DNA of 64,000 nucleotides from Hyphomicrobiales bacterium (GCA_900465685.1 UEGR01000007.1:558001-622000), one strand, 5' to 3'. Numbered from the stretch's first letter, positions 8,442 through 19,149 are shown. Numbers and translations are program-made. The notes: a model not told the origin generated them from the sequence alone.

Positions 8442-9707
8442 ATGCAGGAAATGAAACTACAAGAACTAAAAAATAAAACACCGGTCGAGCTGCTTGCTTT
8501 TGCCGAAACCCTTGAAGTCGAAAATGCGAGCGCAATGCGCAAGCAAGAACTGATGTTCGCGATTCTCAAGAAGTTGGCTTCGCAGGATGTTGAGATCATC
8601 GGTGAAGGCGTTGTCGAAGTGCTGCAGGACGGTTTTGGCTTCCTGCGCTCCGCCGATGCCAATTATCTGCCAGGCCCCGACGATATTTATATTTCTCCTT
8701 CGCAGCTGCGCCGCTTCTCGCTGAAGACCGGCGATACGGTTGAAGGCCCGATCCGTGGCCCGAAGGAAGGCGAGCGCTATTTTGCGCTTCTCAAGGTCAA
8801 TTCGATCAATTTCGAAGACCCGGAAAAGATCCGCCACAAGGTTCACTTCGACAATCTGACGCCGCTCTATCCGAATGAGCGCTTCAAGATGGAACTGGAA
8901 GTTCCGACCTCCAAGGATCTGTCGCCGCGCGTCATCGATCTGGTTGCACCACTCGGCAAGGGCCAGCGCGGTCTGATCGTCGCTCCGCCGCGTACCGGCA
9001 AGACCGTTTTGCTGCAGAACATTGCACACTCGATCACCGCCAATCATCCGGAATGCTATCTGATCGTTCTTCTGATCGACGAACGTCCGGAAGAAGTGAC
9101 CGACATGCAGCGTTCGGTGAAGGGCGAAGTCATTTCGTCAACCTTCGACGAACCGGCAGCGCGTCACGTGCAGGTTGCCGAAATGGTCATCGAAAAAGCC
9201 AAGCGTCTGGTCGAACATGGACGCGACGTTGTGATCCTGCTCGACTCGATCACCCGCCTTGGCCGTGCCTACAACACGGTTGTTCCGTCGTCCGGTAAGG
9301 TTTTGACCGGTGGTGTGGACGCCAATGCACTCCAGCGTCCGAAGCGTTTCTTCGGTGCTGCGCGTAACATCGAAGAAGGTGGCTCGCTCACCATCATCGC
9401 GACCGCGCTGATCGATACCGGCAGCCGTATGGACGAAGTGATCTTTGAAGAATTCAAGGGTACGGGTAACTCGGAAATCGTTCTCGACCGCAAGGTTGCA
9501 GACAAGCGCATCTTCCCGGCCATGGACATTCTCAAGTCCGGCACCCGTAAGGAAGATCTGCTCGTTCCGCGCGCTGATCTCCAGAAGATCTTCGTTCTGC
9601 GCCGTATCCTCGCGCCGATGGGCACGACCGATGCGATCGAGTTCCTTATCGACAAGCTCAAGCAGACCAAGAGCAATGGTGAGTTCTTCGATTCGATGAA
9701 CACCTAA
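8442..9707 (+). CDS. rho: Transcription termination factor Rho
   Basis: 421 residues, the standard alphaproteobacterial size. Rho is a hexameric RNA-dependent ATPase that releases transcripts. The N-terminal Rho-N helices ([18 protein letters not shown]) are followed by the cold-shock-like RNA-binding domain ([20 protein letters not shown]), the Walker [12 protein letters not shown] near residue 182, Walker [17 protein letters not shown], the Q-loop around [20 protein letters not shown], and the R-loop region [13 protein letters not shown]. The start is fixed by homology of [10 protein letters not shown]. It is monocistronic, with a repeat element and a terminator downstream. Confidence 0.98.
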   Translation: MQEMKLQELKNKTPVELLAFAETLEVENASAMRKQELMFAILKKLASQDVEIIGEGVVEVLQDGFGFLRSADANYLPGPDDIYISPSQLRRFSLKTGDTVEGPIRGPKEGERYFALLKVNSINFEDPEKIRHKVHFDNLTPLYPNERFKMELEVPTSKDLSPRVIDLVAPLGKGQRGLIVAPPRTGKTVLLQNIAHSITANHPECYLIVLLIDERPEEVTDMQRSVKGEVISSTFDEPAARHVQVAEMVIEKAKRLVEHGRDVVILLDSITRLGRAYNTVVPSSGKVLTGGVDANALQRPKRFFGAARNIEEGGSLTIIATALIDTGSRMDEVIFEEFKGTGNSEIVLDRKVADKRIFPAMDILKSGTRKEDLLVPRADLQKIFVLRRILAPMGTTDAIEFLIDKLKQTKSNGEFFDSMNT

Positions 9708-9742
9708 GCTTCTTGCAGCTTTTTGTTTTCGCGCATTATCCT

Positions 9743-9826
9743 ACGCTTCGAAGCGGGATCAGAAATCAGTCCAGTGGACTGATTTCCCCGCGTAGGCGCT
9801 TCGCATTTTTGCTGGAAATGCTCTAA
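9743..9826. repeat. Interspersed palindromic repeat downstream of rho
   Basis: The centre is a near-perfect hairpin, GAAATCAGTCC / GGACTGATTTC, at 9762-9786. The right end, CGCATTTTTGCTGGAAATGC, is the same end seen at 52829-52842 and, inverted, at 275. The outer arms CTACGCTTCGAAGCG and CGCGTAGGCGCTTCG are also partly complementary. A different subtype of the same repeat family is the best reading. Confidence 0.65.
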
Positions 9827-9828
9827 TC

Positions 9829-9863
9829 AAAAGCCACACTGGTTTTCCAGCGTGGCTTTTTTT
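9829..9863. terminator. Bidirectional terminator between rho and the DUF255 gene
   Basis: AAAAGCCACACTGG and CCAGCGTGGCTTTT pair around a short loop, followed by T7 on the plus strand. It lies 5 bp before the convergent stop of the DUF255 gene. Confidence 0.85.
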
Positions 9864-9868
9864 GTCTG

Positions 9869-11881
9869 TCACGTTCCGCTTGTCAGAAGAATGCGCAATG
9901 CATCGCCGCTTTCCACCGGCGGCAGACAGACCTGTCCTTTGCAGAGCCATGCCGATGGATTTTCGGTCCGGGCAGTACCGCCTGTAGGCAGTTCAATCAC
10001 CGCATCCGGCGTGAAACTGATAATTTTGTCGAGACGACGCGAATCCGGATTTCGATTCGCTATCGAAACAAGCTCGTCTTGATGGGACTGCGCGGCAATG
10101 ACAAGAGATAGTGGTTCGGCAGCCATGCGTGCTGCATTCAATATGCCGATCTGACCATATTGCTGCGCCAATGCACGCCCAAGCGCTTCCTCGATCAACG
10201 TCTCATTGCTTCGATAAAGCGTCATGTCACCGGTTGCGAGGAAAAGCCGCGTCAGCGCTTCGATGATCTGGCTGGTTGCGCTGGGGATAGCCTCGTCATA
10301 ATCGCCATAGGCGTGAAGAATGACATCGTCGGCATCCAGCGCGGATAGACGGTAATTACCGGAAGCATCCCGGTGGTGGTCATCCAACGCCTGTTTGAGC
10401 TTCTGAGCGTCATCAATGTAAGTCCGGTCAGAACTCGCTTCATAGAGCGCCAGTGCGGCATTGATCATGCTGGCATAGTCAGTCGACAGGGCAGGGTAGA
10501 CCAGTCGATCCTCCATACGGCAATGCGCCATCTTCCCTGCTCGGAATGGCATCATGATCGCCTGATAGGCTTCGACGGCCAATGTCACCCATTCCGGTTT
10601 GGCGAGGCTTCGTCCGGCTTCTGCCAGCGCACGGATTGCAAGTGCATTCCAGTCTGTCAGCGCCTTGTCATCGCGTCCTGGGCGAATGCGTGTTTCACGC
10701 TGTACGAAGAGCCTTGCCTTGGCGTCCCGTATCGACGGCGGCACCACTGCATCAGAATCCACGTCATGCAACCGGTTCAGAATAGTATGGCCTTCCCAGT
10801 TTCCTCCCGAGGAAACGCCATAGAACGTCTTGAAAGCCTGGCTATCCTCTCCCAAAACGCTGTCTATCTCCGTCTCACTCCAGACGTAGAATTTCCCTTC
10901 TTCTCCTTCGCTATCGGCATCCAGACTGGATGTGAAACTTCCATCTGGCAGACGCATTTCGCGAACCAACCAATCAATAGTTTCTTCGATTCGTATGCGG
11001 AACAAATCATCCTTCGTTTCTGCAAAGGCATAATTGGCATGTCGGATCAGCTGGGCATTGTCATAGAGCATCTTTTCAAAATGCGGAGCGAGCCAGTCGG
11101 CGTCCGTGCTGTAGCGGCAAAGACCACCGCCGAGATGATCATAGATGCCGCCTTGCAGCATGGTCTTCAACGAGCGGATAAACTTGTCCCTGTTATCGCT
11201 GTCGTGATTATAGAGCCAGGATAACCACAGCGCGTCCATGAATGGAGCATTTGGGAATTTAGGGGCGCCTTCGATACCGCCGCGTACCGGATCAATAAGA
11301 CCACTGATCCGTTGCGTCACATCATCAAAGCGCGCGATTTCATTCGGAGTGGCGGCATTCTGCGCGGCGAGCCGACCTTCCAGATGATCGAACACAGCCT
11401 CTGCATTATGGTTAATTTTTTCTTTATCTCCTTGCCAGAGATTATTCACCGCCTTCAAGACATCGACAAAACCCGGCATGTTGTGGCGTGCGTGGGGCGG
11501 AAAGTACGTGCCGCCCCAGAAGGGCTTTCCGTCAGGTCGCAGGAACATGGTCAAGGGCCATCCGCCTTGCTGCCCCATAGCACCGAGAGCGGCCATATAG
11601 ATCTGATCGATATCCGGTCGTTCCTCGCGATCGACCTTCACATTCACGAACAGGTCGTTCATCACTGCAGCGACATCAGCATCTTCGAACGATTCATGCG
11701 CCATGACATGGCACCAGTGACAGGCGGCATAGCCTATCGAAAGCAGGATAGGGCGGTTAAACTCACGTGCTGCGTCGAGGGCTTCTTTTCCCCAAGGCTG
11801 CCAATGAACAGGGTTATCCGCATGTTGGCGCAGATAGGCACTGGGTTCCGCAGACAGCCTGTTTCTGCTGATATCCGTCAT
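9869..11881 (-). CDS. DUF255 thioredoxin-like / six-hairpin glycosidase-like protein (YyaL/SPATA20 family)
   Basis: 670 residues, the usual family length. Residues about 1-165 form the thioredoxin-like domain with the motif [17 protein letters not shown] (CxxC) and [14 protein letters not shown]. The rest is an alpha/alpha-barrel of the six-hairpin glycosidase type, with [64 protein letters not shown] and [21 protein letters not shown]. The mammalian relative is SPATA20; the reaction is not known. It is convergent with rho and divergent from mnmE. Confidence 0.88.
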   Translation of the reverse strand: MTDISRNRLSAEPSAYLRQHADNPVHWQPWGKEALDAAREFNRPILLSIGYAACHWCHVMAHESFEDADVAAVMNDLFVNVKVDREERPDIDQIYMAALGAMGQQGGWPLTMFLRPDGKPFWGGTYFPPHARHNMPGFVDVLKAVNNLWQGDKEKINHNAEAVFDHLEGRLAAQNAATPNEIARFDDVTQRISGLIDPVRGGIEGAPKFPNAPFMDALWLSWLYNHDSDNRDKFIRSLKTMLQGGIYDHLGGGLCRYSTDADWLAPHFEKMLYDNAQLIRHANYAFAETKDDLFRIRIEETIDWLVREMRLPDGSFTSSLDADSEGEEGKFYVWSETEIDSVLGEDSQAFKTFYGVSSGGNWEGHTILNRLHDVDSDAVVPPSIRDAKARLFVQRETRIRPGRDDKALTDWNALAIRALAEAGRSLAKPEWVTLAVEAYQAIMMPFRAGKMAHCRMEDRLVYPALSTDYASMINAALALYEASSDRTYIDDAQKLKQALDDHHRDASGNYRLSALDADDVILHAYGDYDEAIPSATSQIIEALTRLFLATGDMTLYRSNETLIEEALGRALAQQYGQIGILNAARMAAEPLSLVIAAQSHQDELVSIANRNPDSRRLDKIISFTPDAVIELPTGGTARTENPSAWLCKGQVCLPPVESGDALRILLTSGT

Positions 11882-11967
11882 GAGGCTTCCCTTTCAGCGT
11901 TTGAATGAATATGCACTGAGCTTAATTTCAATCCTCTTGGCAAGATTGATATAGGTCAGGAAACGCA

Positions 11968-13296
11968 ATGAACGACACCGCTGTGCATCACGATACGATT
12001 TTTGCCCTGTCCAGTGGGCGGCTTCCGTCTGGTGTTGCTGTCGTGCGCGCATCTGGCCCGAAAGTTCGATTCATTATCGAAACGATTCTTGGCTCCGGCA
12101 TTGAACCTAGATATGCAGCCTATAAGACATTCCGTTCCCGAAATGGAGACGCGATTGATCGTGGATTAGCACTCTTCTTCCCCGGACCGCATAGTTTTAC
12201 AGGCGAAGACTGTGTCGAATTTCACCTTCATGGTGGTATAGCTGTTGTTGAAAAGCTGTTGCAGGAACTGGGTGAGATAGCTGGTTGCCGTATTGCTGAA
12301 GCTGGCGAATTCACACGACGTGCTTTCACCAATGGTAAGATGGATCTGACAATTGCAGAAGGTCTGGCAGATCTCATAGCCGCCGAGACCGAAGGTCAGC
12401 GACGTCTTGCCTTGCAAGTGGCTTCCGGTGCGCAACGTCAACTCTATACGGAATGGCGGCAGAGACTTGTTCGCGCGAGGGCGTTCATTGAAGCTGAACT
12501 CGATTTTGCCGATGAGAGTGATGTCCCAAGCTCGGTTTCTGATCAGGTATGGCGATCCCTGAAAGAGCTACAAAAGGAAATTGAGCAGCATATTGCCAGC
12601 GGTAAGCGCGCAGCCATGCTTCGAGATGGTTTGCATGTGGTGATAGCGGGTGCACCGAATGCGGGCAAATCCAGTTTGTTGAACTTTCTTGCTGGGCGCG
12701 AAGTGGCGATCATATCCGATGAAGCTGGAACGACCCGCGATCTTCTGGAAGTCAAACTCGACCTGAACGGCATCCCGGTTTATGTCACCGATACAGCCGG
12801 ATTGCGTGAGACTGAAAGCGCAGTCGAGAAGATCGGTATTGAAAGAGCCCGCGAAAGGGCATCAGAAGCTGACCTCATTCTTCTATTGGAAGATATGAAA
12901 GATCCGATTGATGTGACATTGAACGAAGCTGACGTTGAGATTTGGCGTATTGGCACCAAGGCCGATCTAACGAAGAACCAACACGCGCCCTGGACCGTCC
13001 AGATATCGATCAAGAACGGTTCCGGATTGGAAGAGCTTTTAGCCGCACTCGAGTCTTTCGCGGAAGAACGAATTGGCCAGATTAATGATGCCGTTCCGAC
13101 AAGACAGCGCCATATCAATTTGCTTCGCTCGACACTTACTGAAATTCAGACTGCTGCAGAGCGAGATGATCTTCCGCTGGAATTACGCGCTGAGAATATG
13201 CGCCGAGCATCACAGTATTTGGGACGCATCACTGGCGACGTGGACGTCGAGGAAATCCTCGACGTAATCTTCTCTCAATTTTGTATCGGCAAATGA
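11968..13296 (+). CDS. mnmE: tRNA uridine-5-carboxymethylaminomethyl modification GTPase MnmE
   Basis: 442 residues. MnmE works with MnmG to modify U34 of tRNAs. The N-terminal tetrahydrofolate-binding domain (DTIFALSSGRLPSGVAVVR, FTGEDCVEFHLHGG, EAGEFTRRAFTNGKMDLT) is followed by helical domain and inserted G domain: G1 GAPNAGKSSLLN near residue 228, G2 GTTRD, G3 DTAGLRE near 274, and G4 reading GTKADL. The protein ends with the diagnostic CIGK (catalytic Cys). Its partner mnmG follows after a gap holding two parS sites. Confidence 0.97.
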   Translation: MNDTAVHHDTIFALSSGRLPSGVAVVRASGPKVRFIIETILGSGIEPRYAAYKTFRSRNGDAIDRGLALFFPGPHSFTGEDCVEFHLHGGIAVVEKLLQELGEIAGCRIAEAGEFTRRAFTNGKMDLTIAEGLADLIAAETEGQRRLALQVASGAQRQLYTEWRQRLVRARAFIEAELDFADESDVPSSVSDQVWRSLKELQKEIEQHIASGKRAAMLRDGLHVVIAGAPNAGKSSLLNFLAGREVAIISDEAGTTRDLLEVKLDLNGIPVYVTDTAGLRETESAVEKIGIERARERASEADLILLLEDMKDPIDVTLNEADVEIWRIGTKADLTKNQHAPWTVQISIKNGSGLEELLAALESFAEERIGQINDAVPTRQRHINLLRSTLTEIQTAAERDDLPLELRAENMRRASQYLGRITGDVDVEEILDVIFSQFCIGK

Positions 13297-13297
13297 G

Positions 13298-13313
13298 TGA
13301 TTCACGTGAAACA
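13298..13313. promoter_or_regulatory. parS: parS site (one mismatch)
   Basis: TGATTCACGTGAAACA differs from the perfect palindrome at one position. It begins 2 bp after the mnmE stop codon and 33 bp before the next parS. ParB binding is inferred from consensus identity. Confidence 0.82.
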
Positions 13314-13345
13314 TCTCGCCACCGGGCAGCGAAATCCCGTTTGAA

Positions 13346-13361
13346 TGTTTCACGTGAAACA
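13346..13361. promoter_or_regulatory. parS: parS site (perfect palindrome)
   Basis: TGTTTCACGTGAAACA, a perfect 16-bp palindrome identical to the widely conserved bacterial parS sequence, in the mnmE-mnmG gap about 7 kb from oriC and 3 kb from parAB. Confidence 0.95.
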
Positions 13362-13513
13362 TCTGTGGAATCTGGCGAGGATAGTTGACTCCAATCATCC
13401 TTCATGAGTCAGCGGTCCTGAACGCTTTTAATTGATCGGCTGTTACGCTTTTTATCCTTCCGTTTCAAACGCATTCATGGCAAAAGCTGTCTCCTAATCC
13501 AAGGATGCGAGAA

Positions 13514-15424
13514 ATGAGTTCGGCTGAATCTACAGTCTTCGATGTTATTGTTGTCGGTGGCGGTCATGCAGGCTGTGAAGCCGCGTCGGCTGCTGCGCGC
13601 GCCGGCGCACGCACTGCATTGGTTACTCATCGCTTCGATACTATCGGCGTCATGTCCTGTAATCCGGCCATTGGCGGTTTGGGGAAGGGCCATCTCGTTC
13701 GCGAAATCGATGCGCTGGACGGTTTGATGGGTCGTGTTGCCGATAAGGCAGGTATCCAGTTCCGTCTGTTGAACCGCCGTAAAGGACCAGCCGTTCGCGG
13801 CCCGCGCACGCAGGCTGATCGCAAACTGTATCGGCTTGCGATGCAGGAATTGATAGGTGCGCAAGAGAACCTGACCGTCGTCGAGGGTGGTGCGTTCGAT
13901 ATCAAGACCGATGATGGCAATGTCACCGGCGTGGTCCTATCGGACGGTCGGCTGTTGAGCTGCGGCGCTATCGTGCTGACGACAGGTACATTCCTGAACG
14001 GTCTCATTCATATTGGTGAGAAGAAGATACCAGCAGGGCGCATGGGCGAGAACCCGGCACTTGGCTTGTCCGATACTTTGAAGACCCTTGGCTTCGCATT
14101 GGGACGCCTCAAGACTGGTACGCCTCCACGCCTCGATGGCCGGACCATCGATTGGGGGAACCTCGAAACCCAGTCTGCTGATGAGAACCCTGTACCGTTT
14201 TCTTTGATGACGGATCGCATCACGACACCGCAAATTGACTGCGGTATTACGCGAACAACGCCTGAAACACATGCGATCATACGCGCCAACCTGCACCGTT
14301 CAGCCATGTATTCTGGCTCGATCGAGGGTATTGGCCCGCGTTATTGCCCGTCAGTTGAAGACAAGATCGTGAAGTTCGGTGATCGTGATGGCCACCAGAT
14401 ATTCCTGGAACCTGAAGGTCTGGATGACCATACGGTTTATCCAAACGGCATTTCGACCTCGTTGCCCGAGGATGTTCAGCTCGAAATTCTCAAGACCATC
14501 CCAGGTCTAGAGAAAGCAGTCATGCTGCAGCCGGGCTATGCCATCGAGTATGACTTTATTGATCCGCGCGAATTGAAGCGTAGCCTTGAAACGCGGCGCG
14601 TGAGTGGCTTATTCCTGGCTGGTCAGATCAACGGAACCACTGGATATGAAGAAGCAGGCGCTCAGGGTCTTCTTGCTGGCTTGAATGCCGCAAGGCGAGC
14701 AGGGGGCGATGAGCCAATCATCATCCAACGAACCGAAGCCTATATTGGTGTTATGGTGGATGATCTGACTTCGCGCGGTGTAAGTGAGCCTTATCGTATG
14801 TTCACGTCCCGCGCAGAGTTCCGCCTCTCTTTACGCGCGGATAACGCCGATCAGCGTCTGACACCGTTGGCGGATCGCCTTGGCATACTGGGAAGTGAGC
14901 GGAAGCAGCGCTTTGCTGAACGAGAGAATGCATTGTCAGCCGCACGCGAATTAACGCAGTCATTGTCGATTACGCCTAATCTTGCGAGCCGTTATGACCT
15001 GAATCTAAACCATGATGGGGTTCGTCGTTCGGCTTATGATCTGTTGTCTTATCCGGATATTGATCTGGCGCGCTTGAATCCGATTTGGCCCGAGCTGGAA
15101 TCTATTGATCCAATTACCCGCGAAACGCTGGAGATTGAGGCGCAGTATGCGGTCTATATGGAGCGTCAGCAGACTGATATCGCGGTCATGGAGCGCGAAG
15201 AGCGCTTGTTGATTCCCGTTGGATTGGACATTGATGCCATTTCCGGCCTGTCCAACGAGCTGAAGCATAAGCTGAAGCAGCGCAAGCCAGAGACCATCGC
15301 CGAGGCGCAGCGTGTTGACGGGATGACGCCAGCCGCTTTGGCTTTGCTGATAGCACAGATCAAGAAGCACGGTTCTCGCCGTCAAGCCGCTACTGAATTG
15401 GCGGAAGGGAAGGGCGCTGCGTGA
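13514..15424 (+). CDS. mnmG: tRNA uridine-5-carboxymethylaminomethyl modification enzyme MnmG (GidA)
   Basis: 636 residues from ATG 13514, preferred over the ATG at 13505 because AAGGA at 13501-13505 then has a normal spacing. This FAD enzyme partners MnmE in wobble uridine modification. The N terminus holds the FAD dinucleotide fold [21 protein letters not shown], followed by [58 protein letters not shown], and [14 protein letters not shown] and [16 protein letters not shown] signatures. The stop overlaps the rsmG start by 4 nt (GTGA). Confidence 0.97.
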   Translation: MSSAESTVFDVIVVGGGHAGCEAASAAARAGARTALVTHRFDTIGVMSCNPAIGGLGKGHLVREIDALDGLMGRVADKAGIQFRLLNRRKGPAVRGPRTQADRKLYRLAMQELIGAQENLTVVEGGAFDIKTDDGNVTGVVLSDGRLLSCGAIVLTTGTFLNGLIHIGEKKIPAGRMGENPALGLSDTLKTLGFALGRLKTGTPPRLDGRTIDWGNLETQSADENPVPFSLMTDRITTPQIDCGITRTTPETHAIIRANLHRSAMYSGSIEGIGPRYCPSVEDKIVKFGDRDGHQIFLEPEGLDDHTVYPNGISTSLPEDVQLEILKTIPGLEKAVMLQPGYAIEYDFIDPRELKRSLETRRVSGLFLAGQINGTTGYEEAGAQGLLAGLNAARRAGGDEPIIIQRTEAYIGVMVDDLTSRGVSEPYRMFTSRAEFRLSLRADNADQRLTPLADRLGILGSERKQRFAERENALSAARELTQSLSITPNLASRYDLNLNHDGVRRSAYDLLSYPDIDLARLNPIWPELESIDPITRETLEIEAQYAVYMERQQTDIAVMEREERLLIPVGLDIDAISGLSNELKHKLKQRKPETIAEAQRVDGMTPAALALLIAQIKKHGSRRQAATELAEGKGAA

Positions 15425-16074
15425 GTGCTGGTAAGAGTGCGGATCGCCGTTTCAAAAGTCTTCACCAGATCAATCCGGCTGTTTCACGTGAAACAGTGGA
15501 TCGTCTGATCGCATTTGAAGAGCTGTTCCAGAAGTGGTCGAAAGCGATCAATCTGGCATCTCCATCGACTTTGGCAGACCTTTGGAGTCGCCATATTCTG
15601 GATAGCGCGCAGATTTTTCCGTTGGCTCCACACGCGAAACGCTGGCTGGATATCGGTTCCGGTGGTGGATTTCCGGGCATCGTGACGGCCTGTTACCTGG
15701 TGGATAGACCGGGTAGTCGTATTGATCTGGTGGAAAGTGCCGGCAAAAAGGCGGCTTTTCTGCGCACTTCTGCCGGACATTTGAATGTTCCTGCCCATAT
15801 TCATGCGGCTCGTATCGAGTCCATGTGGGAAAAAATCGAGACTCCGGAGGTTGTTACCGCCCGAGCGCTCGCCTCATTGAATGATCTTTTCGGTTTGACG
15901 GAGCCTTGGCTCGTTGATGGCGCTAAAGCGCTTTTCCAAAAAGGTCGGGATTACCAGAGAGAAATCGATGAAAGCCGTGTCGGTTGGGATTTCGATCTGG
16001 TAAAACATCAAAGTGCTATCGATCAGACTTCGGTCATCCTCGAAATCAGCAACTTGCGACGCAAAGCAAATTGA
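15421..16074 (+). CDS. rsmG: 16S rRNA (guanine527-N7)-methyltransferase RsmG (GidB)
   Basis: 217 residues starting from GTG in a 4-nt overlap with mnmG. RsmG methylates N7 of G527 in 16S rRNA using SAM; its loss gives low-level streptomycin resistance in other bacteria. Motifs are [30 protein letters not shown], the SAM site [19 protein letters not shown], the acidic [13 protein letters not shown], and [14 protein letters not shown] perfect parS is embedded in codons encoding AVSRETV near residue 20. ParA follows 43 bp later. Confidence 0.96.
   Translation: MSAGKSADRRFKSLHQINPAVSRETVDRLIAFEELFQKWSKAINLASPSTLADLWSRHILDSAQIFPLAPHAKRWLDIGSGGGFPGIVTACYLVDRPGSRIDLVESAGKKAAFLRTSAGHLNVPAHIHAARIESMWEKIETPEVVTARALASLNDLFGLTEPWLVDGAKALFQKGRDYQREIDESRVGWDFDLVKHQSAIDQTSVILEISNLRRKAN
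15480..15495. promoter_or_regulatory. parS: parS site (perfect) inside rsmG
   Basis: A second exact TGTTTCACGTGAAACA, lying entirely within the coding region of rsmG. The amino acids AVSRETV at this place are also common in RsmG proteins of other bacteria, so the DNA site and the protein are under joint constraint. Confidence 0.92.
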
Positions 16075-16117
16075 ATCCGAGAATTTGGCAGATCTGGAAA
16101 GCGGCAGGGCGACGGTA

Positions 16118-16915
16118 ATGAACAAAATGTCCAGGATCATAACCATTGCAAATCAGAAGGGCGGCGTCGGCAAAACCACGACGGCGATCAATCTGGCTAC
16201 AGCATTGGCGGCAATAGGCGAAACAGTTCTCATCGTTGATCTCGATCCGCAGGGAAATGCCAGCACGGGGTTGGGGATCGACCGTCGCAATCGTCCACTG
16301 TCATCCTATGACGTGTTGACGCAAGAGGCATCAGTTCCGGAAGCTGCGATGCAGACCGATGTGCCCAATCTCTTTATCGTGCCATCGACGCTTGATCTGT
16401 TGGGTATCGAGATGGAAATTGCTCAATCCGCAGACCGTACGCGCCGTTTGCGCGACTCTCTGCGTTTCGATTCAAGCGTTTCTGATCGGTTCTCCTATGT
16501 GCTGGTGGATTGCCCGCCATCGTTGAACCTGTTGACGCTGAATGCGATGGCAGCTGCGGACTCCGTGCTCGTGCCGCTGCAGTGCGAATTCTTTGCGCTG
16601 GAAGGCCTAAGTCAGCTTCTACAGACGGTCGATCAGGTTCGTTCAACGATCAATGCTGAGCTTTCGATCCAGGGCATCGTGTTGACGATGTTCGATAGCC
16701 GCAACAATCTTGCCTCTCAGGTGGTGGACGATGTTCGCGCCTTCATGGGTGAAAAGGTCTATCGCACCGTTATTCCGCGCAATGTGCGGGTATCGGAAGC
16801 GCCATCGCATGGCAAGCCAGCCATTCTTTATGATCTGAAATGTGCGGGAAGTCAGGCTTATTTGCAGCTTGCGTCGGAAGTTATTCAGCGCGAGCGGCAA
16901 TTGAAAGCCGCATAA
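16118..16915 (+). CDS. parA: Chromosome partitioning ATPase ParA
   Basis: 265 residues from ATG 16118; the second ATG at 16127 is an alternative. ParA is a Walker-type ATPase that moves ParB-parS complexes and origins toward the poles. The deviant Walker A IANQKGGVGKTTTAINLATALA lies near residue 8-28, motif A' VLIVDLDPQGNASTGLG follows, Walker B is YVLVDCPPSLNLLTLNAM, and VPLQCEFFALEGLSQLL is typical. The C terminus carries RVSEAPSHGKPAILYD. ParB follows after 49 bp, a two-gene operon. Confidence 0.97.
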   Translation: MNKMSRIITIANQKGGVGKTTTAINLATALAAIGETVLIVDLDPQGNASTGLGIDRRNRPLSSYDVLTQEASVPEAAMQTDVPNLFIVPSTLDLLGIEMEIAQSADRTRRLRDSLRFDSSVSDRFSYVLVDCPPSLNLLTLNAMAAADSVLVPLQCEFFALEGLSQLLQTVDQVRSTINAELSIQGIVLTMFDSRNNLASQVVDDVRAFMGEKVYRTVIPRNVRVSEAPSHGKPAILYDLKCAGSQAYLQLASEVIQRERQLKAA

Positions 16916-16964
16916 TCTAGACTATCGATTCGACTACGTAACAATTGCAGGAATTTGCCGAACG

Positions 16965-17846
16965 ATGAACGACGATCCTTCAAAAAAGCGCCTTGGCCGT
17001 GGACTGGCTGCCCTGATTGGTGAGATCGACCGTCCGGTCGAAGAGCGCAGAGCGCCGGTTCCAATCGAACGCAATGTGCCTATCGAGTTTGTCACGCGCA
17101 ATCCGCGCAATCCGCGACGCATGTTTGCGGAAGCCGAACTCGAAGATCTGGCGCAGTCGATCAAGGAACATGGCGTCGTCCAGCCAATCGTTGTGCGTCC
17201 AGCACCGGGCCAGCCTGATCATTTTGAACTCATCGCTGGTGAACGCCGCTGGCGGGCTTCGCAGCGCGCGGGCGTCGATACGATTCCTGTTATCGTTCGC
17301 GATGTGGATGATCGTGTTGCTCTTGAGATCGCGATTATCGAAAACGTTCAGCGCGCAGACCTGAACGCAGTCGAAGAAGCTTTGGGATATCAACAGCTTA
17401 TCGATAATCATGAGTATACACAGAACGATCTGGCGCAGGTAATCGGCAAGAGCCGCAGCCATGTCGCCAATACGCTGCGCCTTCTCAAGCTGCCGCAGCC
17501 GGTACAGGATTTCATTGTCGACGGCGCTTTGTCCGCAGGCCATGCGCGCAGCCTGATCACGATGGAAAATCCGACGGGATTGGCAGAGCGCATTGTCAAG
17601 GAAGGCCTGTCGGTTCGTCAGGTGGAAGCGCTGGCTCAGGCCGAGGCACGCGGCGGTGCCGAACCGAAGCCGGGTAAGACTGCGCCGGTTGAAAAAGATG
17701 CCGACACCAAGGCGCTTGAAAAGCTGCTCTCCGATGTGACCGGCATGAAGGTCGAGATCAACCATCGGGATCGCGGCGGCGAAGTGAAGATCCGCTATAG
17801 CTCGCTGGAACAGCTGGACGAAATCTGCCGTCGCCTTCAAAGCTGA
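16965..17846 (+). CDS. parB: Chromosome partitioning protein ParB (CTPase clamp)
   Basis: 293 residues. ParB loads at parS, uses CTP to slide, and recruits SMC and ParA. The N terminus DPSKKRLGRGLAALIGEI matches the ParA-stimulating peptide. The ParB/Srx domain includes RNPRNPRRMFAEAELEDLAQSI, GVVQPIVVRP and the CTP-binding FELIAGERRWRASQRAG; IIENVQRADLNAVEEALGYQQLI follows. The helix-turn-helix LAQVIGKSRSHVANTLRLLKLP is near residues 157-178, and the C-terminal dimer domain ends the protein. A strong terminator follows. Several parS sites are in this window. Confidence 0.97.
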   Translation: MNDDPSKKRLGRGLAALIGEIDRPVEERRAPVPIERNVPIEFVTRNPRNPRRMFAEAELEDLAQSIKEHGVVQPIVVRPAPGQPDHFELIAGERRWRASQRAGVDTIPVIVRDVDDRVALEIAIIENVQRADLNAVEEALGYQQLIDNHEYTQNDLAQVIGKSRSHVANTLRLLKLPQPVQDFIVDGALSAGHARSLITMENPTGLAERIVKEGLSVRQVEALAQAEARGGAEPKPGKTAPVEKDADTKALEKLLSDVTGMKVEINHRDRGGEVKIRYSSLEQLDEICRRLQS

Positions 17847-17867
17847 TGTGTTTCTCATAAAGAAAAC

Positions 17868-17901
17868 AAAAACCCCGGTATCGCAGTACCGGGGTTTTTG
17901 T
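17868..17901. terminator. Terminator after parAB
   Basis: AAAACCCCGGTA and TACCGGGGTTTT pair around a TCGCAG-type loop, with a T run on the plus side and an A run on the other. It lies between the convergent stops of parB and holA. Confidence 0.9.
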
Positions 17902-17939
17902 TTGTGGCAATGTTTCACGTTTTGCAGTCGCGAAGGCAG

Positions 17940-18983
17940 TCAGCGCCGCGCATTGCGCATGGCTTCCACACCGATGGCCATCAGGCATTGCCGAATGATC
18001 GGAATGGCAAGCGCGGAATTCTGGCGGCTTTCCAGGACGGCGCGCTGGAGACGCTCCAGGACGCGTGAAAGGCTTTCACCGCCCCATCGTCCGATGGCCG
18101 TTTCTATGAGCCTTTTGCGATTGAAAAAGATGGGTGGCCTTGCACTGGCCACCACGACCGAGGCGCTCTTGCGTTCAGTATCCATGATATAGCGCAGAGC
18201 CTGTATCTGCTGGAACTGTCGCATGGCCGTGTTCAGCACCAGAAACGGCGCTGTGCCAGACTTCACGACGCGGTCAAACGTGATTTCAAAACGCTGCAAA
18301 TCACCGGCAATAACCGCATCCACGACCTCATCGGTCGACAGGCCTGCAACGTCGCCGACAGCTTCGCGCACATCGTCAATGTCGATACGTTCCTTGCCGC
18401 GTGCATAGAGGCAGAGTTTTTCCAGCTCGCCACGCGTGGCAAGACGGTCGCCGCCAAGGCTGGCGCGAAGGAGCTGACGTCCATCAAGGGTGATTTGCAG
18501 CTTCCACTCCGCAAGCACATCATCGATCACGCCGTCAACGCCGCGTGCGTCGTCCGTATAGCAGGGAAGCGCCATGCCCGCCGAGGCGTTCTCGATAGCG
18601 CTGCGCAACCCAACACCCTTTTTCAGGTCGCCAGCTTCGACGAGAATGAAGGTTTCATGCGGCGGTTCGGTGGCCAGAAGCTTGATCGCTTCGGCCAGTT
18701 TCTTCTGTCCAGCCGCGTTCTTGATCCAGATCAGGCGGGTGCCGCCAAACATGGAAATGGTGCGCGCTTCGTCCGCCAGTTTAGAAGGATCGGCATCGAT
18801 CTCGTCGGCTTCCATACGGATGACAGCAAAAGGATCGTCGAGCGGTAACTTTGTCGCTTCGGCATAACGGCGTGCACGCTCGCTCACCAGGCCCTTGTCC
18901 GGACCATAGAGAAGCACGACCGGAAACGAGCTGCTCGGTCTGCTCAGGAAACCATCGACTTCATTTGCTTTTTTCTGCGCCAT
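17940..18983 (-). CDS. holA: DNA polymerase III delta subunit
   Basis: 347 residues. HolA is the clamp-loader subunit that opens the beta clamp. The N-terminal stretch FPVVLLYGPDKGLVSERARRYAE is a degenerate P-loop region typical of HolA; ADEARTISMFGGTRLIWIKNA and AEWKLQITLDGRQLLRASLGGDRLATRGELEKLCLYA follow, then DVREAVGDVAGLSTDEVVDAV. It is convergent with parB, as in other Rhizobiales. In many of these genomes lptE and leuS precede holA on the same strand; here the space upstream is instead occupied by a repeat-like end and a broken gene. Confidence 0.93.
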   Translation of the reverse strand: MAQKKANEVDGFLSRPSSSFPVVLLYGPDKGLVSERARRYAEATKLPLDDPFAVIRMEADEIDADPSKLADEARTISMFGGTRLIWIKNAAGQKKLAEAIKLLATEPPHETFILVEAGDLKKGVGLRSAIENASAGMALPCYTDDARGVDGVIDDVLAEWKLQITLDGRQLLRASLGGDRLATRGELEKLCLYARGKERIDIDDVREAVGDVAGLSTDEVVDAVIAGDLQRFEITFDRVVKSGTAPFLVLNTAMRQFQQIQALRYIMDTERKSASVVVASARPPIFFNRKRLIETAIGRWGGESLSRVLERLQRAVLESRQNSALAIPIIRQCLMAIGVEAMRNARR

Positions 18984-19118
18984 GAATCGTTCTTAGAGCA
19001 TTTGGGCGGGGAGTGGGAAACGCATTTTGTGTTTGCAGGGTTTCGGATGCTGAATTTTGTAATGCGAGTGCTTATGGAACCGCAGGCTGGTTGGTTTGTA
19101 TCGAGAGTTTCTTGGAAA

Positions 19119-19149
19119 CAGCCGCCTGTCTTTCATGGACAGGCGGCTG
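19119..19149. terminator. Strong hairpin between holA and the broken monooxygenase gene
   Basis: CAGCCGCCTGTC and GACAGGCGGCTG make a perfect 12-bp stem around a 7-nt loop. There is no long T run, so it is a possible terminator of the leftward pseudogene 33 bp upstream, or an unrelated structured element. Confidence 0.55.

Noticed and set aside
17911-17926. parS-like half-site TGTTTCACGT after parB
   Set aside because: The right half is TTTGCA, four mismatches to the consensus; only a half-site.
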